From contig DKYS01000007.1 of assembly GCA_002493395.1 (NCBI GenBank), positions 1 through 16,939 on the forward strand: a stretch of DNA of 16,939 nucleotides, written 5' to 3'. Below the pieces are notes generated by a model, which saw only the letters and a program-made list of their open reading frames with translations, was not told where the DNA came from and ran no database searches. Each line of letters opens with the position of its first letter. The first letter of the stretch is position 1. Source of the stretch: Turicibacter sp. UBA7094. GTDB lineage: Bacteria; Bacillota_I; Bacilli_A; MOL361; Turicibacteraceae. Position numbers and translations under genes: made by a program. Of this stretch, positions 1-6,923 are shown in pieces.

Positions 1-46
1 ATTCTCTCTTTTCATCCCAATATTTATAAATTATTCTTTGTTTTAA

Positions 47-71
47 GAGGTCCGAGAGGACCTCCCTTTTT
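47..71 (+). terminator. Factor-independent terminator of a gene left of the window
   Basis: A perfect 7-bp stem, GAGGTCC (47-53) with GGACCTC (58-64), closes a GAGA tetraloop and is followed by T's at 67-71. The run of T's lies only on the plus-strand side, so it should end a rightward transcript whose gene is outside the window. Confidence 0.8.
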
Positions 72-192
72 ATGCATAAATGAAAATCACTTACAATATG
101 GGGGATTTTTTATCTTTTAATAGGAATTCTAGATTTTTATAGAAAAATATGGTAATTTATTATATAAGAATAAAGAAGGTGGGGGATGTGTT

Positions 193-1719
193 TTGACGAA
201 AGAAGAGGCGTTGTTGTTTTTGAAGGAAAAACGGAAGACGATGAATGTCTTAAATTCAGTTATAAGTATGGTATATTGGGATATGGAGGTGGTTGCCCCA
301 ATTGAGTCAATTGAGCATTGGGGGGAGATCTTAGGTTATCTTTCGGCGCAATATCATCAATTAACAACAGATACTCGCATTGAAGAAGCGCTTGAAGTGT
401 TGGCAGTGTCCATTCAAGAACTGGATCAGTATGAGAAAAGATTAGTGGAAATATTCTCTGATCTCTATCAACAAAATAAGAAAATACCGGAATCATTAAA
501 ACGGGATCTCTCTATGGCAATAGCAGTGGGTAAAAAATATTGGAAAAAAGCCAAAGAGGCGGGGGACTACGAAATTTTTAAGCCGCATCTTAAACGGATT
601 ATTGATTTATTGCAACAGCAGGCGGAATTTGTTGGTTATCAGGGACATATTTACAATGCTCTTTTAGATGATTATGAAAAAGGAATGACGGTAGAAGTGC
701 TAGATGGGGTTTTCGCGACACTAAAGGTTGGATTGCTTAATCTGTTAGAAGAAGTGATGAACGATAAACACCTGGTTATGGATCCACCAAAGGGGCCATT
801 CCCAAAAGAAATGCAAGAAGAATTGATTTATTTTATGCTAGATAAGATGGGATATAGGTTTCGTGAAGCTGGGCGAGTGGATGAGGTAGAACACCCGTTT
901 ACCATTTCTTTGGGGCCAAAAGATGTAAGGGTGACGACTCATTATTATGAGGATACGATTGAAAGTGCGCTGTTTAGTTCAATGCATGAAGGGGGACATG
1001 CCATTTATGAACAAAATATGCCTCATGAACAAGCGGAATATGGAATTAATGTGGCGCCTTCGACGGGAATACATGAATCTCAATCTCGTTTTTATGAAAA
1101 TATAATTGGGCGTAGTTACTCTTGCTGGCATGCTTTTTATAAAGACTTGCAAAAAATCATTCCAGCGTATCAAGGAGTGTCTTTAGAAGAGTTTTATCAA
1201 ATGGTGAATGATGTAGTGCCTTCATTAATTCGAACGGAGGCAGATGAGGTTACTTACTCATTGCACATTATTATTCGTTATGAGATTGAAAAATTAATGA
1301 TAAGTGGTGAAATAGGGGTTGATGAAATTCCTGCCCTTTGGAATGAGAAATATAAAGAGTATTTAGGCGTTGAGCCTAAAAATGATAGTGAGGGGGTGCT
1401 TCAGGACGTTCATTGGGCTGATGGAATGATTGGATATTTCCCGAGTTATGCTTTAGGGAACCTATATGGAGCACAATTTTATCATCAAATGAAAAAAGAT
1501 ATCCCGGATGTGATGGAAACTGTAGCGGCGGGAGATTTATCTGTTGTGTTTAACTGGTTAAAAGAAAATGTCCATAGCCATGGTAATTTATATAAACCGG
1601 GGGAATTAGTCGAATATGTCACGGGAGAGCCGCTTAATCCGAACTATTATCTAGATTATTTACGTGAGAAGTACTTAAATCGTAAGCCCGCTATTACGAT
1701 GCGGATTGCTAAAGGGTAA
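193..1719 (+). CDS. M32 family metallocarboxypeptidase (thermostable carboxypeptidase Taq type)
   Basis: Zinc carboxypeptidase that removes C-terminal residues from peptides in the cytoplasm; it has no signal peptide or membrane segment. At 508 aa it has the usual M32 length. The zinc motif HEGGH lies at residues 265-269 and the third ligand is probably Glu295 in HESQSRFYEN, the 26-residue spacing typical of the family. Other M32 hallmarks are TEADEVTYSLHII, DVHWADGMIGYFPSYALGN and the C-terminal HSHGNLYKPGEL. The start is TTG at 193, preceded by a purine-rich AAGGTGGGGG site; the GTG at 188 meets an immediate stop and the ATG at 186 is in another frame. It is a single-gene unit ended by the hairpin at 1731. 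A role in degrading imported or internal peptides is inferred. Confidence 0.95.
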   Translation: MTKEEALLFLKEKRKTMNVLNSVISMVYWDMEVVAPIESIEHWGEILGYLSAQYHQLTTDTRIEEALEVLAVSIQELDQYEKRLVEIFSDLYQQNKKIPESLKRDLSMAIAVGKKYWKKAKEAGDYEIFKPHLKRIIDLLQQQAEFVGYQGHIYNALLDDYEKGMTVEVLDGVFATLKVGLLNLLEEVMNDKHLVMDPPKGPFPKEMQEELIYFMLDKMGYRFREAGRVDEVEHPFTISLGPKDVRVTTHYYEDTIESALFSSMHEGGHAIYEQNMPHEQAEYGINVAPSTGIHESQSRFYENIIGRSYSCWHAFYKDLQKIIPAYQGVSLEEFYQMVNDVVPSLIRTEADEVTYSLHIIIRYEIEKLMISGEIGVDEIPALWNEKYKEYLGVEPKNDSEGVLQDVHWADGMIGYFPSYALGNLYGAQFYHQMKKDIPDVMETVAAGDLSVVFNWLKENVHSHGNLYKPGELVEYVTGEPLNPNYYLDYLREKYLNRKPAITMRIAKG

Positions 1720-1730
1720 GGATAAGGAGA

Positions 1731-1766
1731 AAAACAAGATTCGGATGAAATGAATCTTGTTTTTTA
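1731..1766 (+). terminator. Terminator of the M32 carboxypeptidase gene
   Basis: A 9-bp stem, ACAAGATTC (1734-1742) with GAATCTTGT (1752-1760), has a 9-nt loop and runs into six T's (1760-1765). It begins 12 nt after the stop codon. Confidence 0.85.
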
Positions 1767-1820
1767 ATGTTTAGCTCTCGTGAGTTATTTTTAATTTAAA
1801 TCTGAGCAGGTAACAGGCGC

Positions 1821-1829
1821 TTATCCACA
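1821..1829 (+). other. Isolated consensus DnaA-box sequence
   Basis: TTATCCACA matches the 9-mer DnaA-box consensus exactly. It lies between the carboxypeptidase terminator and the GNAT gene. No second box, AT-rich unwinding element or replication gene is nearby, so this is not an origin. It may be chance or a regulatory or titration site. Confidence 0.3.
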
Positions 1830-1932
1830 GAAGTGATAGCCTCTTATTTTCATTAATGCGTTCATCCTTTTTGACATATAATGTAACGAGGGATTGGTCC
1901 TTATTGAATTTTTTTACAGATGGAGGGATGAG

Positions 1933-2415
1933 ATGAAAGTAAAGGTGAGGCGAATGACCGAAATGGAGGCGTTGAAGATCCTTGTCTGGCAATATGCCCC
2001 TCCTTATAGTTGGTATAATTTTGAAAAAAATGAATCCGATTTTAAAGCGTTGGTAGAAGACGATTATTACTGTGTCCTAAGCGAAACAGGAAAATTAATT
2101 GGTTTTTTCTGTTATGGTGAAGTGGCCCAAGTGTCAGCGGGGTTAGAAGGTGGTTTTTATCGTGATTCGTCGTATTTGGATATTGGGCTTGGGATGAATC
2201 CACTATTGTGTGGAAAAGGTTATGGGGTCCATTTTTTACCGATTGGGATGGAGTACGCCAAACGGCATTTTAGTTTTAGTAAATTTAGGTTAACCGTTGC
2301 GTCTTTTAATTATCGGGCGATTAAAACTTATTTACGAGTAGGGTTTAAAGAGTGTGGAAGATTTTTGGTCGGGAAGTACGAATTTATTGTGATGATCTAT
2401 GAAGGTGACTCTTAA
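1933..2415 (+). CDS. GNAT family N-acetyltransferase, RimJ/RimL-like
   Basis: Predicted cytoplasmic acetyltransferase using acetyl-CoA; the substrate cannot be read from the sequence. The acetyl-CoA loop is GLGMNPLLCGKGYG (CGKGYG at residues 93-98), followed by VASFNYRAIKTYLRVGF (about 122-138), the usual Asn/Arg and Tyr-x3-GF pattern of RimL-like GNATs. The start is ATG at 1933, five bases after GGAGGG (1922-1927), giving 160 aa. The frame stays open to a TTG at 1894 but that lacks a ribosome site. A TATAAT-like hexamer lies at 1877-1882 with no good -35. The gene is alone between two terminators, and its last codons form part of its own terminator stem. Confidence 0.85.
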   Translation: MKVKVRRMTEMEALKILVWQYAPPYSWYNFEKNESDFKALVEDDYYCVLSETGKLIGFFCYGEVAQVSAGLEGGFYRDSSYLDIGLGMNPLLCGKGYGVHFLPIGMEYAKRHFSFSKFRLTVASFNYRAIKTYLRVGFKECGRFLVGKYEFIVMIYEGDS

Positions 2416-2435
2416 TTGGGGAGTCACCTTTTTTT
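2402..2435 (+). terminator. Terminator overlapping the end of the GNAT gene
   Basis: A 10-bp stem, AAGGTGACTC (2402-2411) with GAGTCACCTT (2421-2430), is followed by T's to 2435. The left arm encodes the last residues of the acetyltransferase and the stop codon lies in the loop, so gene end and terminator are fused. Confidence 0.88.
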
Positions 2436-2476
2436 CTTTTTTGAGATAAAAAATAGTAAAATTTTAATAAAAAAAG

Positions 2477-2505
2477 TTGATAAAAAAATAAAGTTATTAT
2501 AAAAT
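2477..2505 (+). promoter_or_regulatory. Promoter of the sucrose-6-phosphate hydrolase gene
   Basis: TTGATA (2477-2482) is separated by 17 bases from TAAAAT (2500-2505), inside the larger TATAAAAT. Spacing and match fit a housekeeping sigma-A promoter about 75 bases before the start codon. Confidence 0.6.
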
Positions 2506-2513
2506 AGAATCAT

Positions 2514-2530
2514 AAGTAAAACGCTTTTAA
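2514..2530. promoter_or_regulatory. Operator-like site (weak cre or LacI-family type)
   Basis: AAAACGCTTTT lies in AAGTAAAACGCTTTTAA, a CG-centred near-palindrome just downstream of the -10, where a bound repressor would block the start of transcription. It differs from the CcpA cre consensus at about two key positions, so it could instead be a sucrose-regulator (LacI-type) operator. Confidence 0.35.
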
Positions 2531-2577
2531 AAAAGAGTGTTCTTAAAGAAATGGGAAATAGAAGGAGTGAAGGCTTC

Positions 2578-4074
2578 GTGTTAATGGAAAAAGAATTGTT
2601 TATTCAGGGAACAAGTGAACCGTTACAGCAGGCACGTGAATATGTGGAAAAGAAAAAAGACGAGATTATTTCTTTAAAGGATAGAAATAGATTTCATCAT
2701 ATGCCGGAAGTTGGGTGGATGAATGATCCTAACGGATTTTCAGTTTATGATGGGGAGTATCACCTGTTTTATCAATACTTTCCTTACGATGTTAAGTGGG
2801 GGCCGATGCATTGGGGGCATGTGAAGAGTAAAGATTTAATCAAGTGGGAATACCTTCCGGTTGCTTTAGCGCCAGATCAATCTTATGAAACAGGAGGATG
2901 TTTCTCAGGAAGTGCGTTCGAGGTGGATGGAAAACATGTATTAATGTATACCGGACACACTAATCCTAATCCAGAAGATGAATCGTATGTTAGACAGGTT
3001 CAATGTTTAGCAGTTGGGGATGGGGTAAATTATCAAAAATATATTCAAAACCCAATCATTAAAACAGAGGAAATGCCTCCGCATTCTAGTTTAACAGACT
3101 TCCGTGATCCAAAAGTTTGGAAAAAGGGAGAGACATACTATTGTATCTTAGGAAGCAAGAGTGATGAAAATAGTGCTCGTGTTTTACTATATAAGTCAGA
3201 GGATTTAATTCACTGGACATATGTTGGTTTAGTCGGAGAAAGTAATCATGAGTTTGGTTACATGTGGGAGTGTCCAGACTTCTTCCACTTAGATGGAGAA
3301 GACGTCTTAATTATGTCGCCACAAGGGGTACCTGAAGATGAGTTTAGACATAAAAATACGAATACAACGGTTTATTGTTTAGGACATTTAGACTATGATT
3401 CCGCACATTATGATTTCCGTAAGATGGAAGAACTTGATTATGGATTAGATTTTTATGCACCTCAAACAACAGAAAGTTTGGATGGGCGCCGTTTAATGAT
3501 TGCTTGGATGCAATCTTGGCATCGCAATATGCCAACTGATAAGCAAGGTTGGGTGTCATCGATGACGCTTCCGCGTGAATTAACGGTAAAAGATGATATT
3601 TTATATCAGTGGCCTGTTCGTGAAATCGAAAACTATCGTACTAATTTAGTTCGTTTTGAGGACTTGTTAGTGACAGGTGTTCAACAGTTAGCAGGCGTAG
3701 AGGGGCGTCATATCGATATGGACTTGACAGTAGAGTTAAACGATGCTCAACGTTTTGAAATAAAAGTGATGAAGGGCGAAAATCAAGAGACAACAATCGC
3801 TTACGATGTTGATCGTGAGGTGCTAAGTTTTGATCGTCGTCAAAGCGGAAGTGGCATTGAGGGACTTAATTATCGTGAAATGCCTGTTCCATTAAAAGAT
3901 GGAAAATTATCACTCCGTATCTTAATGGATACTTATTCAGTTGAGTTGTTTGCGCAACAAGGGGCGCATACGATGACATCAACTGTATATGCTGATTTAA
4001 CATCAACACAAGTGGAATTTGCAAGTGATAAAGAAGTTAAATTAACCATTAATAAATGGGATTTAGCTGTATAG
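2578..4074 (+). CDS. scrB: GH32 sucrose-6-phosphate hydrolase / beta-fructofuranosidase
   Basis: Cleaves sucrose 6-phosphate (or sucrose/fructans) to glucose 6-phosphate and fructose in the cytoplasm; no signal peptide is present. The three GH32 signatures are clear: WMNDPNG with nucleophile Asp50, FRDP with Asp177, and the acid/base Glu231 in MWECPD. The first part of about 340 residues is the five-bladed propeller; the rest, including LSLRILMDTYSVELFAQQG, is the C-terminal beta-sandwich. The likely start is GTG at 2578, ten bases after AAGGAG (2562-2567), giving 498 aa. ATG at 2584 is possible, and an ATG at 2551 is in frame but lies upstream of the ribosome site. Neither a sucrose PTS gene nor a ScrR regulator is adjacent, so substrate uptake must be encoded elsewhere. 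The gene symbol rests on family resemblance. Confidence 0.93.
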   Translation: MLMEKELFIQGTSEPLQQAREYVEKKKDEIISLKDRNRFHHMPEVGWMNDPNGFSVYDGEYHLFYQYFPYDVKWGPMHWGHVKSKDLIKWEYLPVALAPDQSYETGGCFSGSAFEVDGKHVLMYTGHTNPNPEDESYVRQVQCLAVGDGVNYQKYIQNPIIKTEEMPPHSSLTDFRDPKVWKKGETYYCILGSKSDENSARVLLYKSEDLIHWTYVGLVGESNHEFGYMWECPDFFHLDGEDVLIMSPQGVPEDEFRHKNTNTTVYCLGHLDYDSAHYDFRKMEELDYGLDFYAPQTTESLDGRRLMIAWMQSWHRNMPTDKQGWVSSMTLPRELTVKDDILYQWPVREIENYRTNLVRFEDLLVTGVQQLAGVEGRHIDMDLTVELNDAQRFEIKVMKGENQETTIAYDVDREVLSFDRRQSGSGIEGLNYREMPVPLKDGKLSLRILMDTYSVELFAQQGAHTMTSTVYADLTSTQVEFASDKEVKLTINKWDLAV

Positions 4075-4118
4075 AAGATGTAGATCGTCTTAAAAAAGAG
4101 TTCCCCCCCTATAAAATG

Positions 4119-4160
4119 GTAGATAAAGTAAACACAAACTTTATCTACTTCTCTTTTTTA
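4119..4160 (+). terminator. Terminator after the GH32 gene
   Basis: A perfect 11-bp stem, GTAGATAAAGT (4119-4129) with ACTTTATCTAC (4138-4148), has an 8-nt loop and a T-rich tail TTCTCTTTTTT to 4159. The stem is AT-rich but long. Confidence 0.75.
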
Positions 4161-4166
4161 TTGTAA

Positions 4167-4180
4167 TGAAAGCGTATAAA
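4167..4180 (+). promoter_or_regulatory. Possible CcpA cre site upstream of mgsA
   Basis: TGAAAGCGTATAAA fits the cre pattern TGNAANCGNNNNCA except for the penultimate base (A instead of C). It is about 110 bases before mgsA. No convincing sigma-A promoter was found beside it, so the call is tentative. Confidence 0.3.
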
Positions 4181-4288
4181 ACATCTAACTGTGTTGATTT
4201 TTTTAGATTGAAATAAATGGAATTTTAAAAATAAAGGTGATAGGATAGGATTATGCCTAACTAGAATCATGAAATGAGGGTGAATGGT

Positions 4289-4699
4289 TTGAATTTAAAT
4301 GTTGCATTAATCGCACATGACCGAATGAAGGATCAAATGGTGAATTTTTGTTTTGCATATGAATCTATTTTAGAAAAATATGGATTGTATACAACAGGAA
4401 CGACGGGAAAGCGTATTGAAGAGGGAACGTCACTAAAAGTAAATAAATTAGCTTCAGGTCCGCTTGGAGGTGACCAGCAAATTGGGGCGATGATTGTCAC
4501 AGAGGAGATTGATTTAGTCATCTTTTTGAGAGATCCTTTAACGCCACAACCTCATGAGACGGATATTTTAGCATTAATTCGTTTATGCGATGTCCATGCT
4601 GTTCCTATTGCAACAAATTTAGCATCGGCAGAGATCTTTATTAGAGCACTTGATCAGGGTGATTTAGATTGGCGAACATTAAGAAAAAATAATAAGTAA
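4289..4699 (+). CDS. mgsA: Methylglyoxal synthase
   Basis: Converts dihydroxyacetone phosphate to methylglyoxal and phosphate, a bypass that relieves sugar-phosphate build-up in the cytoplasm. The whole family pattern is present: IALIAHD-like N-terminus, TGTTG phosphate loop (GTTG about residues 37-40), SGPLGGDQQIGA with catalytic Asp62, DPLTPQPHETD with His89 and Asp92, and the C-terminal VPIATNLASAE. The best start is TTG at 4289: GAGGGTGA lies five bases before it and the protein then begins MNLNVALIAHD as relatives do, giving 136 aa. The ATG at 4274 would place the ribosome site inside the gene. It probably shares a transcript with the GNAT gene 28 bases downstream. Confidence 0.93.
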   Translation: MNLNVALIAHDRMKDQMVNFCFAYESILEKYGLYTTGTTGKRIEEGTSLKVNKLASGPLGGDQQIGAMIVTEEIDLVIFLRDPLTPQPHETDILALIRLCDVHAVPIATNLASAEIFIRALDQGDLDWRTLRKNNK

Positions 4700-4727
4700 T
4701 GGCTATAGTTTTATAGGGGGAGAATGT

Positions 4728-5189
4728 ATGTTAAAAGTTGTAAAGGTTAAAAAAGATTTTGCTGTGAAGGAATCGGCTATTCCATTTATTGAGGAGACTT
4801 GGAAACAAAATAGTAATTCCTCGGATGTTTATCTGAAGGAAAACGGTGTTAAATACTCTGAAGATCGATTAGAAAGTTTTTTTGTTTTAATTCAGGATGA
4901 TCAAATCATTGGTTATTGTGATTTTATTGAAAATGCTCCGTTAACGGATACAATTGAAGGTCCTTGGGTGAGTTCAGTGTACATGAAAATAAATGATCGC
5001 GAAAATAACTATGGGCAGTTATTAATTAATCACGTCCTTCATTACGCCCAATTGCAGGGATATTCTAATGTATATTTATTAGCGAATTCGGGTGATTATT
5101 ACCGGGAGCAAGGATGGACGCTTTTAGAAAATAACGTTAAACAAGGAAGCCAACAAATTTTGATAAAAGAATTAACTGAGAGATGTTAA
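4728..5189 (+). CDS. GNAT family N-acetyltransferase
   Basis: Predicted acetyl-CoA-dependent acetyltransferase of unknown substrate, 153 aa, cytoplasmic. Motif A is WVSSVYMKINDRENNYGQLL (about residues 80-99), with a degenerate acetyl-CoA loop RENNYGQ in place of Q/RxxGxG/A. Motif B is YYREQGW (124-130). The start is ATG at 4728 behind a GGGGGAGA ribosome site; the ATG at 4724 runs into an early stop. It follows mgsA with no terminator between, suggesting one operon, although a functional link to methylglyoxal is not shown. The loose loop makes the family call a little less certain than for the gene at 1933. Confidence 0.75.
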   Translation: MLKVVKVKKDFAVKESAIPFIEETWKQNSNSSDVYLKENGVKYSEDRLESFFVLIQDDQIIGYCDFIENAPLTDTIEGPWVSSVYMKINDRENNYGQLLINHVLHYAQLQGYSNVYLLANSGDYYREQGWTLLENNVKQGSQQILIKELTERC

Positions 5190-5209
5190 TTAATTTTTAA
5201 TGCCATTGA

Positions 5210-5252
5210 GTAACCGGTTACCGATTTTTTTATTCTTGAGGTAACCGGTTAC
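5210..5252. repeat. Pair of identical GTAACCGGTTAC palindromes
   Basis: GTAACCGGTTAC occurs at 5210-5221 and 5241-5252, centres 31 bp apart (about three helical turns), each preceded by TTGAG. CG-centred AACCGGTT palindromes are the usual shape of LacI/GalR-family operators. No clear promoter overlaps them, and no LacI-type gene is in the window. Confidence 0.75.
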
Positions 5253-5300
5253 TTCTATAACAAAAGGAAGGGGAATCGTCCCCTTCCTTTTGTTATAGAA
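5253..5300. terminator. Bidirectional terminator with a perfect 22-bp stem
   Basis: Bases 5253-5274 are exactly complementary to 5279-5300 around an ATCG loop. The GC core is GGAAGGGGA/TCCCCTTCC; the flanking CAAAA/TTTTG gives a T-rich 3' arm in both directions. It ends the mgsA-GNAT unit and could stop reverse transcription too. Confidence 0.8.
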
Positions 5301-5399
5301 AGCTAGAATAGAATTTTTTAAAATGTTGAAGGCGTATGAATTTGATGGCGCGGCATTAAAAGCTCTTTATTCTATATATTAATATGGGGGAGATAAAAA

Positions 5400-5474
5400 G
5401 TGTTAATTAAGAATAAAGTTTTAAGGATGAGTCGTCGTGGGGAGGTAGTCAAGGAAGGTTTTTTCGTGATATAA
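5400..5474 (+). CDS. Possible 24-codon small reading frame upstream of murI
   Basis: A GTG start at 5400 lies seven bases after GGGGGAG (5386-5392). It opens a 24-codon frame with a basic middle (KNKVLRMSRRGE) ending at TAA 5472-5474, inside the murI -10. It could be a small protein, a leader peptide or chance; no known family is recognised. Confidence 0.2.
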   Translation: MLIKNKVLRMSRRGEVVKEGFFVI

Positions 5475-5475
5475 T
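5467..5475 (+). promoter_or_regulatory. Extended -10 promoter of murI
   Basis: TGATATAAT is a perfect extended -10 (TG at 5467-5468, TATAAT at 5470-5475) about 63 bases before the murI start. The -35 region is weak (TAGTCA at 5446-5451, 18-base spacer), as is common with extended -10 promoters. Confidence 0.6.
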
Positions 5476-5538
5476 GCACATAAAACAACATAGAAGCTAA
5501 ATAAAATTTTAGATGCCTAAAGTGTAGGAGAGGTTAAC

Positions 5539-6318
5539 ATGAAAATTGGATTTTTTGATTCAGGTATTGGAGGGTTAACTGTTTTAAGCGAAGCTTTAAA
5601 ACGCCTTCCTCATCATGAATATCTATATTATGCAGATACTGAACATGCACCTTATGGGAAAAGACCTAAAGAAGAAGTGTTAATGTATGTGTTAGAGGCC
5701 GTTGACTTTTTAGTTCAACAAGGAGCACAAATGATCGTTATTGCTTGTAATACAGCGACAAGTATCGCTATTACAACGCTTCGTGAGAAGTATGATATTC
5801 CTATCATTGGGATGGAACCGGCGGTAAAACCAGCCATAGAGTGTGTGAGTGACGGTTCGAAGCGGGTCTTAGTCACTGCAACACCGTTGACATTGAAAGA
5901 AGAAAAGATGCATGAACTGATTCAGCGAATTGATGGGAAACATCAAACGGACTTACTTCCATTACCCGATTTGGTTCGTTTTGCCGAGGCGCTAGATTTT
6001 TCAGATCGAACAGTGCTTCCGTATTTAGAAAAATGTTTAAGTCCGTTGGCGGTGAACCAGTATGGAGCCGTTGTTTTGGGATGTACTCACTTTCCACTTT
6101 TTCGTGCTCAGTTTGAAAAATTGTTTGAATCGACGGTTCATATCGTTGACGGAAGTTCGGGGACAGTTTCACGTTTAGAACAATTAATGCGAGAAGAAAA
6201 AGCAATAGAATCAAGTGATCCAAAGGTGAAATTTTATCAGTCAGGGAAAGAGGTTCAATCAGAAAAGGATTTAGTGAAATTTACACGTATTCTCGCTCAA
6301 TTAGACGGAAGTAAATAA
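5539..6318 (+). CDS. murI: Glutamate racemase
   Basis: Interconverts L- and D-glutamate to supply D-Glu for peptidoglycan; a cofactor-independent cytoplasmic enzyme. At 259 aa it is close to the usual length. Family signatures are FDSGIGGLTV (residues 6-15, catalytic Asp7), YYADTEHAPYG, ACNTAT with catalytic Cys70, and GCTHFPL with Cys182 and His184, followed by VDGSSGTV. The two active-site cysteines and their contexts are intact. The start is ATG at 5539 behind AGGAGAGG. An 84-base gap without a terminator separates it from the next gene, so read-through into that gene is possible. Whether it is the only racemase of this organism cannot be told here. Confidence 0.96.
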   Translation: MKIGFFDSGIGGLTVLSEALKRLPHHEYLYYADTEHAPYGKRPKEEVLMYVLEAVDFLVQQGAQMIVIACNTATSIAITTLREKYDIPIIGMEPAVKPAIECVSDGSKRVLVTATPLTLKEEKMHELIQRIDGKHQTDLLPLPDLVRFAEALDFSDRTVLPYLEKCLSPLAVNQYGAVVLGCTHFPLFRAQFEKLFESTVHIVDGSSGTVSRLEQLMREEKAIESSDPKVKFYQSGKEVQSEKDLVKFTRILAQLDGSK

Positions 6319-6402
6319 AAAGAGTACATTTAGTCATATGAAGGAACGTTTAATCATAGATTAAGGTGAGAGATCAGATTACTTGAAAAATGTGGTGATA
6401 CT

Positions 6403-6849
6403 ATGGATTTTCAAAACGTGAATCCCGAGTTGTTCATCGTGGTCGGTGAGTTGCTGGGTAACGTTCTTTCAAATGAGTTACCATTTAATGTACAAAATGC
6501 CGTGGGCAACTGGTTACAACTTGTTGGACAAGCGATTGAAACGTATAATGCGCAGCAGCAATATTATCAGCAAGGACCCGGGCGATATTTTACACCAGAT
6601 AGTTTTAATGTAGATAATCCTCATTGTCAAAATAAACAGGGAAGTTCTAATCAGACTTCCTCCAATCAAGGGGCTTCATCTGAAGATGACGTATTGCCTA
6701 AATCTTCAAGAGCGTCGACTGACTCAGGTTCAACACCAGACATTGAACATCTTGTGCACCTACAAGAAACGGTTGAATTACTAATGTCACGTTTAGAACA
6801 ATTAGAAAAAGAAATAAAAACTTTAAAAGAGATGGATAGGGGAAAATAA
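6403..6849 (+). CDS. Uncharacterised 148-aa protein with a Q/N/S-rich middle and coiled-coil tail
   Basis: I do not recognise a named family with confidence. Residues 1-50 form a hydrophobic or amphipathic block (ELFIVVGELLGNVLSNELPF, then VQNAVGNWLQLVGQAIETYN). Next is QQQYYQQGPGRYFTPDSF, then a Ser/Asn/Gln-rich linker (about 75-112), and finally a heptad-like charged helix (LVHLQETVELLMSRLEQLEKEIKTLKEM) that should form a coiled coil. There is no export signal. The start is ATG at 6403 behind GTGGTGAT. A TAAATA-17-CATATGA pair (6312-6341) loosely resembles a forespore sigma promoter, and a spore-protein gene follows, so a sporulation role is a guess only. A strong terminator follows directly. 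Confidence 0.7.
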   Translation: MDFQNVNPELFIVVGELLGNVLSNELPFNVQNAVGNWLQLVGQAIETYNAQQQYYQQGPGRYFTPDSFNVDNPHCQNKQGSSNQTSSNQGASSEDDVLPKSSRASTDSGSTPDIEHLVHLQETVELLMSRLEQLEKEIKTLKEMDRGK

Positions 6850-6890
6850 ACTCGTGTTAAATGGATTTTTAACATGAGTTTTTTTGTTTT
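6849..6890 (+). terminator. Terminator after the 148-aa protein gene
   Basis: AACTCGTGTTAAA (6849-6861) pairs with TTTAACATGAGTT (6868-6880), 13 bp with one G-T wobble and a 6-nt loop, followed by TTTTTGTTTT. The left arm starts on the last base of the stop codon. Confidence 0.88.
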
Positions 6891-6923
6891 GGGTATATTA
6901 ATAACTGTTGGAGGTGATTATTC

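Larger units (their letters stand above)
5190..5538. other. Intergenic region rich in palindromes, with a tiny reading frame
   Basis: This stretch of about 350 bases holds two identical 12-bp palindromes (5210 and 5241), a 22-bp hairpin (5253-5300), two very short open frames (5323-5382 with no ribosome site; 5400-5474 with one) and the murI promoter (5470-5475). I see no RNA gene of a known class. Confidence 0.6.

Noticed and set aside
1821..1829. Replication origin
   Set aside because: Only one DnaA box, with no dnaA/dnaN genes or AT-rich unwinding repeats nearby.
5210..5252. The paired palindromes as a terminator for the GNAT gene
   Set aside because: Pairing the two copies leaves no T run after the second one; the 22-bp hairpin just downstream is the better terminator.
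5323..5382. A 19-codon ATG frame upstream of murI
   Set aside because: No ribosome binding site precedes it, and the length is within chance for an intergenic region.
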